Below, piece by piece: positions 47,384-60,487 of a stretch of 64,000 nt of DNA; position 1 is the first letter of the stretch; each line of letters begins with the position of its first letter. This DNA is from Chlorella sorokiniana. Its lineage: Eukaryota; Chlorophyta; Trebouxiophyceae; Chlorellales; Chlorellaceae. The stretch lies in assembly GCA_025917655.1 (NCBI GenBank), contig CP084611.1:434001-498000 (forward strand), written 5' to 3'. The position numbers were made by a program, and so were the translations under genes. The notes below the pieces were generated by a model. The model did no database searches, was not told where the DNA came from, and saw nothing but the letters and a program-made list of their open reading frames with translations.

Positions 47384-47794
47384 TCACTCTTCCAGCGGCG
47401 GCTTGGAGATGGCGGTGTCTGCCAGGAGCACATCCAGCGCTGACGTGCGCCACAGCGAGCACACGTGGCTTGCGTTCCGCACCTGCATAGGTGCACCGCT
47501 TGCAGCCAGTCGATGCGCTGCCAGCAGGAGGTGGCCCCGCGGTGGGGTCCAGCCCTCGGTTGCAGGCGGCTAGGGCGCAAACACGGCGGCGCCCAGGGGT
47601 GCGCCCAGGCCGCTCACCCAGCGGTTGCCGCGCTCCGTGGCCAGCAAGTGCTCGAAGACAACGCCAAGAATGCCCTCTGGCAGAGTTTGCCAGGCCCCAG
47701 GACAGGGGCAGGCGGCGCCACTTCTGGTGGTCCGGTTGCGTTTGCTCAGGGACTGGACATGATGGTGGATCTTGCCACCTCGTCGTTGCTTCAT
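47384..47794 (-). CDS. F-box protein, small; 5' end uncertain
   Basis: Two exons make a complete F-box motif at their junction. Exon ending 47618 gives WQTLPEGILGVVFEHLLATE and stops at a GTGAGC donor. Exon 47384-47482 gives VRNASHVCSLWRTSALDVLL and ends KPPLEE. The joined L-P-x-x-I-L...V-C-x-x-W-R pattern is that of F-boxes, which bind SKP1 in SCF ubiquitin ligases. The frame upstream of the F-box stays open to about 48409, so the start could be further right. I give the nearest Met at 47794. No substrate-binding repeats are visible, so the protein may be short, or the 3' part may be missing. Confidence 0.5.
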
Positions 47795-48182
47795 GACGCA
47801 CCCTCCCCCTTCCACGACTAGACCGTCGGCTGGCAGTCCCTTCTCAAAGGTATCCACGACAAGAAGGCAGTGCAAATCAGCTGCTCCCATGCAATGCAGG
47901 CTGCTTGTGCAAATGCTCGGGCACTGCCTCTTCAAGTCTCGGCGAAACTCCAGCTCAGGCCATGTCACCTTGATTGCCCCCATTGTTTCCTCTGAAATCA
48001 TCAGCATTACGCACTGCAAAGACATTGTTGGAGGCGATTCACAAGTCCCACCGTCCCGCAGGGCAGAGATCATTGAGGAAGGGCAGCGTGGTTGCGGGCG
48101 TGTCGGTTGATTGGCAATCATTGCCATGCAGTGACGACGGTCTTTTGAGGTTGCTGGGGCCCGGAGGGGCGGCTCAACGAGC
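47795..48182. promoter_or_regulatory. Divergent region between F-box and exportin genes
   Basis: 388 nt with lower GC than its flanks. It is the likely exportin promoter, possibly also coding for the F-box N-terminus on the minus strand, since that frame remains open. Confidence 0.4.
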
Positions 48183-51100
48183 ATGGCCGACAGCGCTGCC
48201 ATCCTCGGCACTTTGCTGGCCAGCCAGCAAGTGACTGCTAGCAATGAGCAGCGTGTGGCGGGGGCTCGGTTGTTTGAGCAGGTGTGCCCTGTACAGTGCC
48301 ACAGTTCCGATGCGGCCATCGCGGCCGCTTGCTGGGCCTTGGATTGCCTGTAGCGCGTCACCATAACTACACGACATTGGAGAATGCCGCGCCACCGGCC
48401 CTTGCGCATGCGTCCTGCAGCTCAAGGCGGGCGAGGTGCATGCCAGCGCTGCGGTTGCAACCGAGCTGCTCAAGCTGCACCAGCCCACCGAGCTGCAAGT
48501 GCTTGGATACACCCTGCTGCAGCACCTGGTGCGTGGTTGCACAATGGGTGCACTGGCAGCGTAGGAGGGTCGGTGGGCATGCTGCGCTGAGCTTAGCACT
48601 GGCAGGCCGCTTTCACCCAGGACAGCCTGCTGCTCAAAGCCCCACGCACACTCCATTACTTTTGTTACCTCTTGCAGGTGGGCAACCGCTGGGACGAGTT
48701 CAGTGCGGAGGAGCACAGCCAGCTGGGCACCCTGGCGTACAACATGCTCAAGTCAGGTGTGGGCCGCCCTACGCCGCACAGCCGCTGGAGGCTGGTCGCC
48801 GTGCTGCATGACCGCCCCCTTTCCTAGCTCCCCCGTTGTCCCTGTCCTCGTTTTTGCTGTCACACATCCATGATTATTGCGCATGTCCGCTGCTTCTGCC
48901 GTGCCCACCTGGCGGCAGCAGCTGGCTCACTGCCGCCGTTGCCGCTGCCGCCTGCAGGCTCGTCCAGCTGGGCCATTCGCTCGAAGGCCTCCCTCCTGCT
49001 GGCCCTCGTAATCAAGCGCACCGGGCCGGAGCTTTGGGAGGCGGCTCTGCCGCAGCTGCTGCAGGCCGCCGCTGAGGGTCCAGCCATGCAGGAGCAGGTG
49101 GGTGCGGGGAAGGAGCAGTCACTGCTGTCGCCGTGCCTGAGCGGGGAGAAAAACAGGCACGACTTTTCGCCGTGCCAAGCCAGCTGGGCTGTCGGCACCA
49201 GGCCAGGTTGCATGGTCGAGTCGGGAGGCTATGCGGGGCTGCCTCGTGGCACCTTCAGGCCGCAGATTGGGGCTGCCTCGTGACATAGTCTGGCCACAGA
49301 CTGGAGCTGCTGCGCCCACAAGCTGCTGCTGGGCGCCCCAGGAGCATCACGCCCAGCCTCCCACTGGCTCTCTCAAGCTTGGCTCCCACGCATCCCGCCC
49401 TCCAGGTCTGCATGGTGCTGCAGTACGTGGCGGACGAGATCACGGTGTACAGCGATGACATGGCGGTGAGCTGGCGCCAGGCAGGCGCAGGCCGCGCCGC
49501 CGCTGTGATGGCCGCTGCCATCTGCGCACGCGGCTGCTGTTGGGGCACGCATGCGGTTGCTGCGCGCTGTTTACCTGGGAGCGCTGGTTCGACGCTGTTT
49601 TTCCGCAGCACTAACGCCATATGAGCGGTGCACGGAAAGTCACACTGCCAGCCTTCCTGTTGTTTTACTTCGGCTCCAAAACAGCCTTCGCGCCCCCACA
49701 CACACACACACACACACACACTCCCTCTCTGCCCTCTCCCCTGCCTCGTGCCTCCGCCCCATGCGCAGGGCGACGCCAAGCGCCTGCTGCTCTCCAGCCT
49801 GACCAAGTCGCTGGCCGAGGTGCTGCCCTTCCTCCAGCGGGTGCTGGAGCTGAACTTTGGGGCGGCGGGGCAGGCGGCGGCGGGCGGGGCAGCGCGACGC
49901 CGCGGAGCAGCACGTCAGGGTCATCCAGGCGGCGCTGGCGACCGCAAACACGTATTCTGGTGCGGCATCGGCGGCGAGCTGCGGGCTCCGCCTCTTTTCA
50001 CTTGCTGGGGCGCTTTCGCTGCAGCAGCATGGGTCCTCTTTTTTTGAGTGCCGCAGGGGCCTCAGCGCTGTTGGTGGCTGCATGTGAACCTCCTAATCTG
50101 CGGGGTCGTACAAATGCGTCAAGCCTGTCGCGCGTCTCGCCACCTAGCATCCCGTTCTCCCCCTCTTGGCTCGCCGCGCTGTGCAGAGTGGGTGCCTGTG
50201 GGACGGCTGAAGGACGCTGGGCTTATTGCCGCCTGCGGCTTCATGCTCAACACCACTGAGTTCCGCGATGCAGCGTGCGACGTGATGCGCCAGGTGGCAG
50301 GTGTGTGGTACGGGGCCGCACCGCGCCGCAAGAGCGGAGGTGCCAGGGGGCACAGGGCTCCCTGCCGTGCCGCCAAGGTGCCTCACACGGCTTCGCTCTC
50401 CGCGCAGGCTCCTGCCGTGTTCCCTGTTTCCACTTGCATCAGCTATTCCCTGCTGATGTATACTTTCCCTCTCCCGCGCCTGCAGCCCGCAAGCAGGGCG
50501 ACGAGACCCCCAAGTCTTTCGAGCGGTGATGGAGCAGGTGGCGGAAGCCCTCATTGCCGCCGCCGCCGCTCTGCTGTCCCCAGCCGCCCAGGCAAGCGGG
50601 TGGCTGGCTGTGTAATGCTGGGGTCGAGAAAGGACGGTTGGGTCAATTGGGTGGAGGACTTGCATTGCGTGCGCTCGCCACCGGCTGTCAACCGCCTGCT
50701 GCGGCAGCTGCCGTGCTGCGGCCACGTGGCCGCCGCTGGCGGGCTGCCTAGCCTAAGCGTTCCCGACCTTCGCAGCTGAATCCTTCCCCCAGCTTCCCCT
50801 GCAGGCCGAGCTGGGCTATGAGGGGCAGCACGACGAGTTTGGCCAGGCGCTGTGCGACACGCTGGCCACGCTGGGCTCCGCCCACCTCGCCGCGCTTTCC
50901 TCCCCCGACCAGAAGCTGGCCTTCCTGCAGCACATGCTGGCCTTTGCCCGTCAGCCCTACATCCTCCTGGCCGACAAGGCGCTGCCCATGTGGACCAAGC
51001 TGCTGCAGGACGCCGCGCAGTCGGTGGGTCACGCCGCCACCGCGGGCAGCAGCGCCGGTGCGCCGCGCGACGCCACGACAGCGCTGCCGCCGGACTGCGT

Positions 51101-54100
51101 CGCCGCCCTGATGGACATGGCGGCGGAGCAGCTGCAGGTGAGAGCCCGCTGGTGTTAGAAGCTGGCTGCGAGCTGCCATGCTGTTGGCTGGCTGCAGGGT
51201 GGCTTCATCGCTGCCGCCCGAGGGGCAATCGACGGCTTGCCAGGTTTAGCGCTCGCAGCGCAGCGCAGCCTCGACCCATCAAACCATCTTGCACAGCTGG
51301 TTGGAGCTGAGCACCCTGCTGCCTTGTGTCGCTCCCCGCCGTCGCAGCGGCGCGGCGCCCACGTGCCCACAGAGGACGAGGAGTTTCCGCCCTACTTCGA
51401 CACCTTTGCGGTGCGGGAGGGCCGCCTGCTGCTTTGATGGCTGTCCCCGGGCATCTCCTTTCATTCTAGCGCAAGGAGGCAGAGGCACGCGAGCGTTGGC
51501 CCCAGCTCTGACTGTGGAAACCACTGCCTCCGTTAGGCGGGCGCATCAAGCCACTTGACCAGCCCTTGCCCTGCAACGGTACCGCAGGATTACAAAGACA
51601 TGATGGTACAGTACCGTGCCCGCCTGTCGGCCATAGTGCGGTACGCGGCGGCGGTGCTGCCCGAGCAGGCGCTCTCAGCGGCGGCGCGGCGGCTGGACGC
51701 CGCTGTGGCAGCCTGTTCCCCTGGATCAGGTGAGGTGCAGTGCGTCGAGTGTGTCTGAGTTTGGTTAGGTGCGGCCATACGACCTGATGAGCAACACACG
51801 CCTTTCACAACAGCAGGGACTCGGACCCGCCTTTCCTGTTACGGCCAGGTGCAAGGGCTGTTCTGTGTTCCTTACCCCTCGCTTGTGCACTTGTCTGGCC
51901 CCGCCTGTTGCACGCAGGCGTGAAGGTGGAGGAGCAGCGCGGGCTGTTGGAGGCGGCGGTGCACTTTGCGGAGAGCGTCTTCAAGGCGGTGTGGGACGCG
52001 TCGATCCAGCAGCAGCCCGCCAAGCTGCAGGGTGGGCTGTGTTGGCTGGCCGGGCGGGGCCGGCTGCTGGCGGTGCCTCGCTCCATAATTTGTAGGCTCC
52101 TGAGCCCAGCGGCTCCTGGCACCATGTGCAGTTGCTCCCACGGGCTTCAATCTTGATGTGCTAATAACACACCCCACCCCACCCCTGAACAACCACTACA
52201 CACACACACACGCACACTCAAGCACACGCCACGCTTCATCCGGCTCACACCTACATGCTCCCCCTCCCCCCCTGCAGCCGTGGCGGGGGCCATGGAGCCG
52301 ATGCTGCAGCGCCTGCTGGGCCTGCAGACACGCGATGCCCTGCTGGTCAGCCACCAGGCCAGGGGGCTGGAGGCCTTCCAGCGCCTGTTCAGCGCGCGGC
52401 CCGACCTGGCAGCCCCCGCTGTCGGCAGGTGGGCAGGCGTGTGGAAACCGGAGGGATGTTGGGGTGGGGCGAGAGCAGCGGCAGGAGAAGAGCCCATTGC
52501 GACGATCTTTGCCCATTGTGACAGTCTTGGACAGCCGAATCTGAGCTGTGGCGGCACTCCCAGGAGCGGCGTTTGACTGCCACCCCTGGCAGTCCCATAC
52601 CCGTCGCTGACCGTGTGCCCCTGCTTGCCTCCCTTTTTATCTCTAAATGACACGAAGGAAGGAAGGAATATCTGCTTCCTGTCCCTCTGCCTGCATTTCC
52701 GCTGAGCGGCCGCTGTCCGCCGCCCTCCCCCGCAGGGTCTTTGACATGCTTGTGAACAGCTTGCCGCTGGAAGGCTCGGGCCGCGCGCCGCCCGGCCAAG
52801 CCGGGCGCCAGCTGGCGTGACAGCATGCACGCGCGGCAGTTCACCTCAAGTGAGCACCCCTTGTTGGCTCCTGCAACGCGTGTCGGCCGGCTTTGACTTT
52901 GAAACCCAGCTGCCGCATACAGCGCAAGGAGGCTGCCCTTCGATCTGGCACCTGTTGACTGGGCTCGCCTTCCCTTCGCCCCCTATCCCCGCTTACGACG
53001 GTGCAGTGGTGCTGTTGTCCTGGACGAAGGCCAGCCCTGAGGCTTTCCTGCCCCACCTGGAGGCCCTGGCCACTCGAGTAGAGGAGCTGTGGCAGCAGGG
53101 GCTCATCCGTGCAGGTTTGAGGGGTGCTGGCAAGCGGTACCGCACGTGCGGGACCCGCAGCTGGCGGCGGCAGCTGCTGTCTACCAGCCAGCCACGCGGC
53201 TGCCAGGACCAGCCTGGGTGCTGCCAGCGTCATCGGGGTCGTATCTCCCTTGCTCAGCACCCAGGCCCCCTTTCCCGCCCCCTTCTGGCCCGTTGCTGCT
53301 GCCGCAGGGGAGAAGAACGCGTTGCAGGAAGCGGTAGTGGGTGCGGCGAGGGTGGGCCCTGAGGCCCTGCAGGCCTCGGTGCTCGAATGGGTGCTGGCGG
53401 GCGTGAGGGCCGAGTGGGCGCGGCCAGAGTGGCAGGCCCACCTGGCCACCCCGGAGGCCTTCATCAAGCACTACACCCCGGTACTGCCCGACAGCGACGG
53501 CAGCTGGCAGGTGGGTCGGCACGGGCGCCTCTGAGCGGGCGGGGAGCCAAGCGGGGAAGGCCAGCAAGCTTGGGGCGGGGGAGCGATGCAGGGGCAGGCG
53601 GCACGTTGCTCCTGCAGCAGCCTGTTGCTGGGCGGGCACAGCACCCAGCGCAGTGCTGGTTGGGCTCCACGCTGCCGTAGCGGCCTGCGCTCCCCTCAGA
53701 TCTCCCTTGCCAGCGTATTCCCCACACTGTGCCGCGTATTCCCCCAAACTGTGCCGCGTCTTCCCCACGCTATACCGCAGGCGGGCAACCAGGAGGAGCG
53801 CTGGATCCTGTACCACCAGGTCCACCTGGCAGAGCGCTGCATCCGCTCCATGCGCCCCCGCCCGGCGCCCCCACGGCCAGCCACCCGCTGGCGCCGCACG
53901 CCGAGTGGGCTGTTCCCGCCATGCTGCGCGTGCTGGCCTGCCTGCACGCCCTGTACAGCCCCGCTGGGCGCTGCGCTGGGCCCTGTGTCAGCCGCGCTGG
54001 ACATGGCTCCCCAGGAGCGCGCGCTCTACCTGCGGCGGGGGCCTCCCGGCAAGGCAGCCTTCAGGGTGGGGCGCTGCACGCTCCGCCGCCGCACCGAGCC

Positions 54101-56604
54101 TGCTGCGGCCGCCCACCTGCGGCAGCTGCATCCGGGAGCGGCAGCCCCACACGTGCCGCTCCAGGTCTGGCTGGAAAGCGCAGCCCTTTCCACCCACCCA
54201 TCCCCACCCGCCGCTGCAGGCAGCGGACGCATCCGGCGAGACGGGGACGACGGCTACGCGTCGGTGGGGGCACCACGCCCGCTGCGCTGCGCGCGTGGCT
54301 GCGCCACATGCGCGAGTTCACGTACCAGGTGGGGAGTGCACTGCATCTCCCGCCCTGCTGAGGGGGGTGGCTGACCAGATGGCATGCTGGGCCGGCTGCC
54401 CTCCAGCCAGGGCCGGCTCAGGAGCAGGGAAGCCGCCAGGGTGTGCGTGTAGGGCAGGCACAAGCGGGCACGCGCAGCAGAGGGTTAAGCCCCGCGGGCG
54501 AGGGGGCAGCCCTCGCCGCTTCAGACGTGGCTGTGCGGGCAGCAGAGCCGCGCAGCAGGGGTTCCCCTGTCTGTTTGCTGCCTGCTTGCGACGTGCCCCC
54601 TGCAAGTAACTTGCTCTGCCTCCCCGCAGACGATTGGCCTGCTGCCCACGCACTGCCCCCCGCCATGGACAGCGCCGCCATCCAGGCCGCCTACGTGCCC
54701 TCCGTCTTTGCATATGTGGAGGCAAGCGCCGGCCCGGGGAGGAAACCCGATTTGCGGGAGCTGCCATGGCACCGCTGCCTGTGTGTGCGTCGCCACGCAG
54801 GCGCTCCTGCCTGCCGTGGCGGGGCGGGGCGCCGGCCGCTGCTCCCTCGCTGGCTGGCTCGACGTGGTGGGTGCTTCCGCAGTTGCATGCTCACGCGCTA
54901 TGCATGCTGTGCATGCTTGCCGCCCTTGCTTGCCGCCCGCAGTGCCTGGAGCACCAGCATGTGCGCATCATCATGCGCCACACCCTCATGCCGCACATCA
55001 AGAACTGCTTGGGTGGGTGGCAGGGCCGGCCATCTTCCGGGCCTTTTGGGCTTGGCAGCCAGCGCTGCATGAAACACCAGGGTGTGCTGCATCCCTGGGC
55101 GTGACCGCTTGTATGCTGAATCAAGATGCGGGTAATGGTTCACCGCCATGCTGCGTGCTCGACCTGTAGAATCAAGACACGAGGTAACGCTGTGCCGTGC
55201 CCTTCCACCCCTCCGCAGACCGCCACCTGCAGCCCTGGCTGGGCCCTGCGCTGGCGGTGCTTGTGCCGCACATGCACACGCGGCTGACGGCGGGGTGGGC
55301 CAGCCTGCAGGCGCCCGCCGGTGAGGCGCCTCCACCCGCCCTTGCTGTGGCTCCACCTGCCCTGAGCGCGCCGCTGCCCAAACGCCCTCTCGGCCGCTGC
55401 TTCGGCTCTCGGCAGGCACACGCTGCCCTCCACATGCCGCGCTGCCGCCACGCATCGCAGGTCCCAGCACGGCGGAGGATGCCGCCGCTGCCGATGAAGT
55501 CATCCAGGACCGCCTGCTGCGGGAACTCACACAGGAGTACGCCGCGCTGCTCAGAGAGCTGGCCACCCGCACGCTGGGCGGTGCAACCGGCAACGCAGCC
55601 AGCGGCGGTGCCAGCGGTGCTGCTGGTGGTACCGCCGGAGGCAAGACGGTCCTGGAGTGGCTGCTGGAGACTGATGCCGCCACGGGGTTTGGCGCGGCGC
55701 AGACGGCCGTGGCGGGGATGCACTGGCGGGACGACAGCGCGTACCGCTTTGCCATGCTGGCACGCACGCTGGTGGGCATGGCGCCGCGCGACGCCCGCCT
55801 CTACGCGTTTGTGGGCGGCGAGGTGCTGCGCGCCGCCATCTCCAGCCTGGGCACAGAGGTGAGCCTGGGCAAGGTTTGCTTGAGGGGGAGGGCAGCAGCA
55901 CCAGTGGCATCAGCCGCGCAGCATTTGACCGCTGCCACGTGCACTCCCAGCCCTTGCACACGCACGGCAGGGCAGCGTTTGCCCACGCAAAGTGCCGATG
56001 TGTTTTGGCACCCTGCTCCTCTTCCTTCGCCCTGGCCCTACATTTCCTTTTACACCCCCCCCCACCACACACACACACACACACGCACACACACACACAC
56101 ACCCCAACCCAACCCACACACACGCTCCCGCCCGTGACACGCCCTCCTCACCCCCACCCCCTCCCTGCCTGTGTCAGACCATGGGCACCCACCAGGCCGA
56201 CATCCTGCAGCTCATCCGGGACGTGCTGGTGCAGCAGATAGGGGAGCCCAGGTGGGGCGCAAGCCGCACCGCTGCGGGCTGCACCGCTGCACGCTGGTGC
56301 CCCCTGCCAGGGTGCAGCACAGCGCTGGATGGAGGGCCGCTGGGTGGTGGGCTGGGAAGCCGCTGGTGCGGAGGCTTCCTTGCGGCGGCGGCGGCTGCGA
56401 CAGGGCCCTGCTTGCATCGACTGTGAGCCCACCCCGTACTCCCACCCCTGGTTCCTCCCTGCCGCTGCAGCTCTGCCGTGCACAGCGTGCTGGCCTCGCT
56501 GCCCCGCACCACCCCCGCCGACCTCGACCGCTTCCGCCGGCAGCTGCTGGGCCTGAACAGCGAGAAGGCGCAACGAGACCTCACCAAGCGCATGCTGGTG
56601 GGTC

Positions 56605-56639
<35 letters not shown>

Positions 56640-57073
56640 GCGTCTGGGCGTGTGCTGTGTCTGTGGTTCGTCAGCTTGCGTGGTGGTAGAGTTGGGCCGA
56701 CTGGGGACGTCTTAGCTGCACCATCACGAGCTCCATGACGGGCGGATGATGGGCGTGGTTGGTTTGGGCTGGGGCGTCCAGTTGGTTGCCCCTGGCCTGG
56801 TTATTGTGGGGTTCTTCCATAAACTGCTACAAAGCAATGGCTGTCATTCCTTGAACACCGCCGGTGGTCTACAACCCTCCCATCGCCTCCCTTCCCGGTC
56901 GCCAGGTGGCGGCGTGCGGCAAGAGCTCGCTGGCGGCGCTGGCCGACTGGAAAACCCCACTGCCACGCCTCTCTGAACCCAAGCAGCGGCAGCCAAGGGG
57001 CGGAGGGGCAGGCGGACAGGAGCATGCCGAGGCCTTCACAGCCGCAGCAGTGTCCACTCTGTTTGACCGGTAG
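48183..57073 (+). CDS. XPO5: Exportin-5 / HASTY nuclear export receptor
   Basis: Karyopherin-beta family RanGTP-dependent exportin; exportin-5/HASTY moves double-stranded RNAs such as pre-miRNA, tRNA and proteins out of the nucleus. About 25 exons, roughly 1,180 residues, matching the family. Exons: 48183-48281, 48421-48528, 48678-48756, 48958-49097, 49406-49465, 49769-49959, 50187-50300, 50486-50591, 50805-51137, 51348-51410, 51588-51729, 51918-52031, 52278-52428, 52736-52849, 53007-53114, 53308-53510, 53781-54066 (approximate end), 54220-54328, 54630-54721, 54943-55012, 55219-55320, 55461-55858, 56178-56251, 56471-56597, 56906-57073. Key blocks: importin-N start (AILGTLLASQQVTASNEQR), VGNRWDEFSAEEHSQLG, WAIRSKASLLLALVIKR, QDRLLRELTQEYAALLREL, VHSVLASLPRTTPADL. 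GC donors at 50592 and 54722. Frame breaks in several exons, e.g. near 49880, 50523, 52790, 53870 and 54655. Confidence 0.9.
49697..49721 (+). repeat. Intronic CA repeat
   Basis: CA on the sense strand of the exportin gene, ending 47 nt before the acceptor at 49768. Confidence 0.9.
52199..52217 (+). repeat. Intronic CA repeat
   Basis: CA on the sense strand of the exportin gene, about 60 nt before the acceptor at 52277. Confidence 0.85.
53713..53776 (+). repeat. Three tandem 21-22-nt repeats abutting an exportin 3' splice site
   Basis: Units at 53713-53733, 53734-53755 and 53756-53776 share GCGTATTCCCC-type cores; the acceptor CAG follows at once (53778-53780). Confidence 0.85.
56065..56102 (+). 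repeat. Intronic CA repeat
   Basis: Nearly pure CA on the sense strand of the exportin gene, 75 nt before the acceptor at 56177, preceded by a C run. Confidence 0.9.
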
Positions 57074-57665
57074 CGGTGGTGCTGTGGGCAGTGGCGGGGT
57101 GCATGCCTCTGCATGCCGCGATGTCGAGCTGGAAGCCTGCTGATGGCCCCCTATCATTCAGTTAAGGCACCACCCACTGCCAGTGGCATACTTCCTTTCA
57201 CATAGAAGGAGTTCAACACCTTCTGCCCAGTTTTCCTGCCTTTGCTTCCTGCACTGCTGTTGGTTCCTGTACCACCCCTACCTTTTAAGTTTGAACGGTG
57301 AGAGGAGTCATCATGTGCGCACAGGCCACTTGTGGACATCCATGTTGCTGCTTAAGGCCGAGAAGGGCCACAATCATCCACCTCCACCCGGCAGACCAGG
57401 GCACCGATACCCTGCCGCATGCTGGCGCCTTAGCAAAAAAACCTAGGTTTCACGAGCGCGACGCTGCAGCACCTCATCGCTTCTGAAGCCATGGCGGACC
57501 CCGCTTGCCGTTCTATTCATACATACGCCGTTCTATTCTATTCATACGACTGTATTTTCGAGGTACAGCCACACCTTCCCGGGTGTAGGAGGCCCCATCC
57601 ACCCTAGCCTTGCTGATCTAACGCATGTAGAGACCTGCAGTGGTGTTTTCGCATCCCTCCTCGCC
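57074..57665. other. 3' UTR of exportin and promoter/5' UTR of the CCCH gene
   Basis: No supported gene in 592 nt between two plus-strand genes. A short direct repeat of CTATTCATAC-type sequence lies at about 57512-57548. Confidence 0.45.
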
Positions 57666-60487
57666 ATGGGGACCCTGCTAGAGACTAACATCGGCGTCTC
57701 TGGGGTTGGAGGCGGCGCCGGGCTCCCCGGAGGAACTAAAGTGGAGCTAGCATTCGATTTGCAGGAGCCGGCGTTCCAAAGCGACCACTTCAGGCAAGTA
57801 TCGGAGTGGTGGGCGTGCCGGCCATCCATGCGACGACTTGCCCGTCAAGGCGCCAAAGCTGCAGCACCTTGCCAGCAACAATATGAGGGAATCGTTGTTC
57901 TGCTTGCCGCGTCCCTGGCGCGCACCCGCGTGTCACCCACACTGCCGCCGCTTTGTGGGGGTAGGCTTCTGCGTGTGCCGTTCCCGCCTCTTCGCACGGT
58001 TCCTTCCTGATCAGTTTTACACCCAGGATATCGCCTGTTGGCTGCAGGATGTACGATTTTAAAGTTAAACGGGTGAGTCTTACTTGACGGTGGCCGCCCG
58101 CACAGCGTGCCAGCGTGCCAGCGACGCGCCACTTCCGCCAGGCCTACTCAATCCCGCCCTCCTGCTGTCTTGCAGTGCCCCCGGGCACGCCCTCACGATT
58201 GGACCGCTTGCCCGTTTGCGCACCCGGTGAGCTGGATGGTTGCTGCCGACGCTCGCAAGGGATGGTGCCGCCGTGCGCAACTGTTGCGGCAAGCAAAGTT
58301 TCAAGCGTCTGGGTTGCCGACCCACCTTCCCGCCGCTCCACCCCGCTGCTGTCTGCAGGGCGAGAAGGCAAAGCGTCGGGACCCGAGGCGGTACCGTTAC
58401 AGCGGTACAGCCTGCCCCGATTTCCGCAAGGTGGGCGCCTGCCGCTCCTGTGCGGCGCTGCCAGCCTGGATGGCGGCCGTGGCTCCTTAGAGACTGCCGC
58501 TCACTGTCGCCGCTGGCTGCTGCCTGGGCCCTGCCCTCCCTCCACACCTCTTCTTCGTGTGCCTTCCCGAGTGCAGACTGGAGTCTGCCGCCGCGGCGAC
58601 GCGTGCCCCTACTCGCACGGCGTGTTTGAGTGCTGGCTGCACCCCAGCCGCTACCGCACGCAGGTGCGCCCCCTCCCGCCGCACGCGCCGTGCCTCCTCG
58701 ACCAGCCACCTCCTTGACCTGTCTGTCGGCGGTTGCAGCGGGGTGTGCTCACCTAGCGCTTGTTGTGCCCCGCTGGCGCCCCGCAGATGTGCACCGACGG
58801 GCCCAGCTGCCGCCGTCGCGTGTGCTTCTTCGCTCACTACGAGCACGAGCTGCGCCGCGCCGAGGAATACCCGCCCCTGCTCAACACTCAGCTGCATGCC
58901 GGCCTCGTGGCAGGTGGGAGCCGCGGCCGGGGGCCCACCACGGCAGCGCGGCGCCGGCCTGCCGCCCCGTCTGGCTGCCCCGCGCTGGATGGGGCGGGAT
59001 TGTGGGAGGTTTGGCCGCCGCCGCCGTCCAGCGCCCACCTCGCTCGCGCCCCTTCCTCTTGCACATCTTCCTTCTCACTCGCTGCCCCTGCTTCATTTCG
59101 GCTCGCATGGCTGCAGATGCCCGCGCGCTGCAGCAGCAGCAGCTGGCCCAGGCGCTGAGCGGCATCCTGGGCAGCCCCGCGCCGTCGCTGGGCGCCGCCC
59201 CGCGGGCCTGGAGTCGCTCATGAATGTGCAGCTGCTGAAGACGCTGTCGCAGCAGACCGGCGCTGGCCTGCTGCCGACGGAGAGCGCGCCGGCCACGCCC
59301 ACAGGGCTGTCTGGGCTGAGCCCCAGCAGCACGCTGGGCGGCCTCGGCGCCACGTCAGCGCCGCCCCTTGCCGGCGACTCCGCGCAGCTGCTGCTCCAGC
59401 TGCAGCTCATGCAGCAGCAGCAGGCAGGCGGCGCGCTGCACACCACACTCAGCGACGCCTCGCAGCAGAGCGGCAGCTCCCCGGGCGGCTCGCCACGCGT
59501 GGTGACCGGCGGCGGCGGCGAGGCGCTGCCGGGAGTCGACATCGCGCGGCAGGGCTCCTCGCCGGGCTTCTCTGGCGACGAGGCCAGCCAGCTGGCACGC
59601 CTGCTGCAGCACCAGCACCACCAGCACCAGCATCAGCAGGTGGCAGGCGGGATCGACCCCGCCCTGCTCGCCGCCCTGCGCAACCTCGGGCTGGGCACGG
59701 GCGGCGGCGTGCCAGAGGCAAGTGCTGCCGCTGCTGCTGTTGCCCCTCCCGGCCGGCGCCCAGAACAGGCAGTTGCGCTGTCTCCCGCCAAGCGGTTCTG
59801 TCGCTGTTTGCTGATGCATGCTGCCGTGCAGCTCGGCCTCCCCTGCCTTCCTCACCTCCCGTTTGTGTAGGGCGTTTCATTGATCATGTTTTCCTTCTTT
59901 CTTCCCGGCCTCCTGCAGGGCCTGGACCCATCCGCCCTGGCCCTGGACCTCGCATCCGCCCGCCGCTCCATCGACAACGGCGCCCTGTCCCGCCCCTCTG
60001 GCGCCGAAAACTACCTGGCGGCGGCCGCCGCCGCGCTGGCCTCCGGCACCGCCCTGGGCGGGCTGGGGGCGGCGGCGGCGCCCGCTCCCCGCCAGCTCAG
60101 CGGCCACGCTGCTCAACACCACGACGGGCGGCAGCCTGCCCTCGCAGAGCTTCATGGCGGCGGCGGCGGCCGCGCTGCAGGGCGGCGGCGGCTCGGCCGC
60201 CAGCGGCGGCGCCCCGCCTGGCGGCGGCGCCCACGCGGAGACGGGGGAGCCCTCCCTGTCGCTCGACCAGTGAGGGGCCGCCCTGGCTGGCTGCACCCTG
60301 CTGCCAGCGCGGGCTGCCTGCCTTCCATGTCTTCGTTGCCTGTGCAGCTGCCGGTGGCTCCCTCACCGCAACCCCTCGGACCGGGTTGCTTGCTCAGGCT
60401 GCTGATGCCTCATCCCCCCTCGGTCCCCGCAGCATTCTCGCTGAGCTACCGCGCAGCGCCTCCCAGGTCAAGCTGCCGGCCCAGTGA
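57666..60487 (+). CDS. Plant-type RR-TZF tandem CCCH zinc-finger protein
   Basis: RNA-binding regulator of the arginine-rich tandem zinc-finger class, linked in plants to mRNA decay in cytoplasmic granules. Exons: 57666-57793, 58048-58072 (25 nt), 58176-58226, 58359-58430, 58577-58663, 58787-58913, 59117-59717, 59919-60269, 60433-60487, about 498 residues. The RR region ([17 protein letters not shown], then [18 protein letters not shown]) precedes finger 1 C-x8-C-x5-C-x3-H ([20 protein letters not shown]), a 16-residue spacer with [13 protein letters not shown], and finger 2 C-x5-C-x4-C-x3-H ([16 protein letters not shown]). The C-terminal half is Gln/Gly/Ser/Ala-rich and ends [16 protein letters not shown]. 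Both introns at 57794 and 59718 start GCAAGT. One base is missing near 59205, and a frame shift is needed near 60095. Confidence 0.92.
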
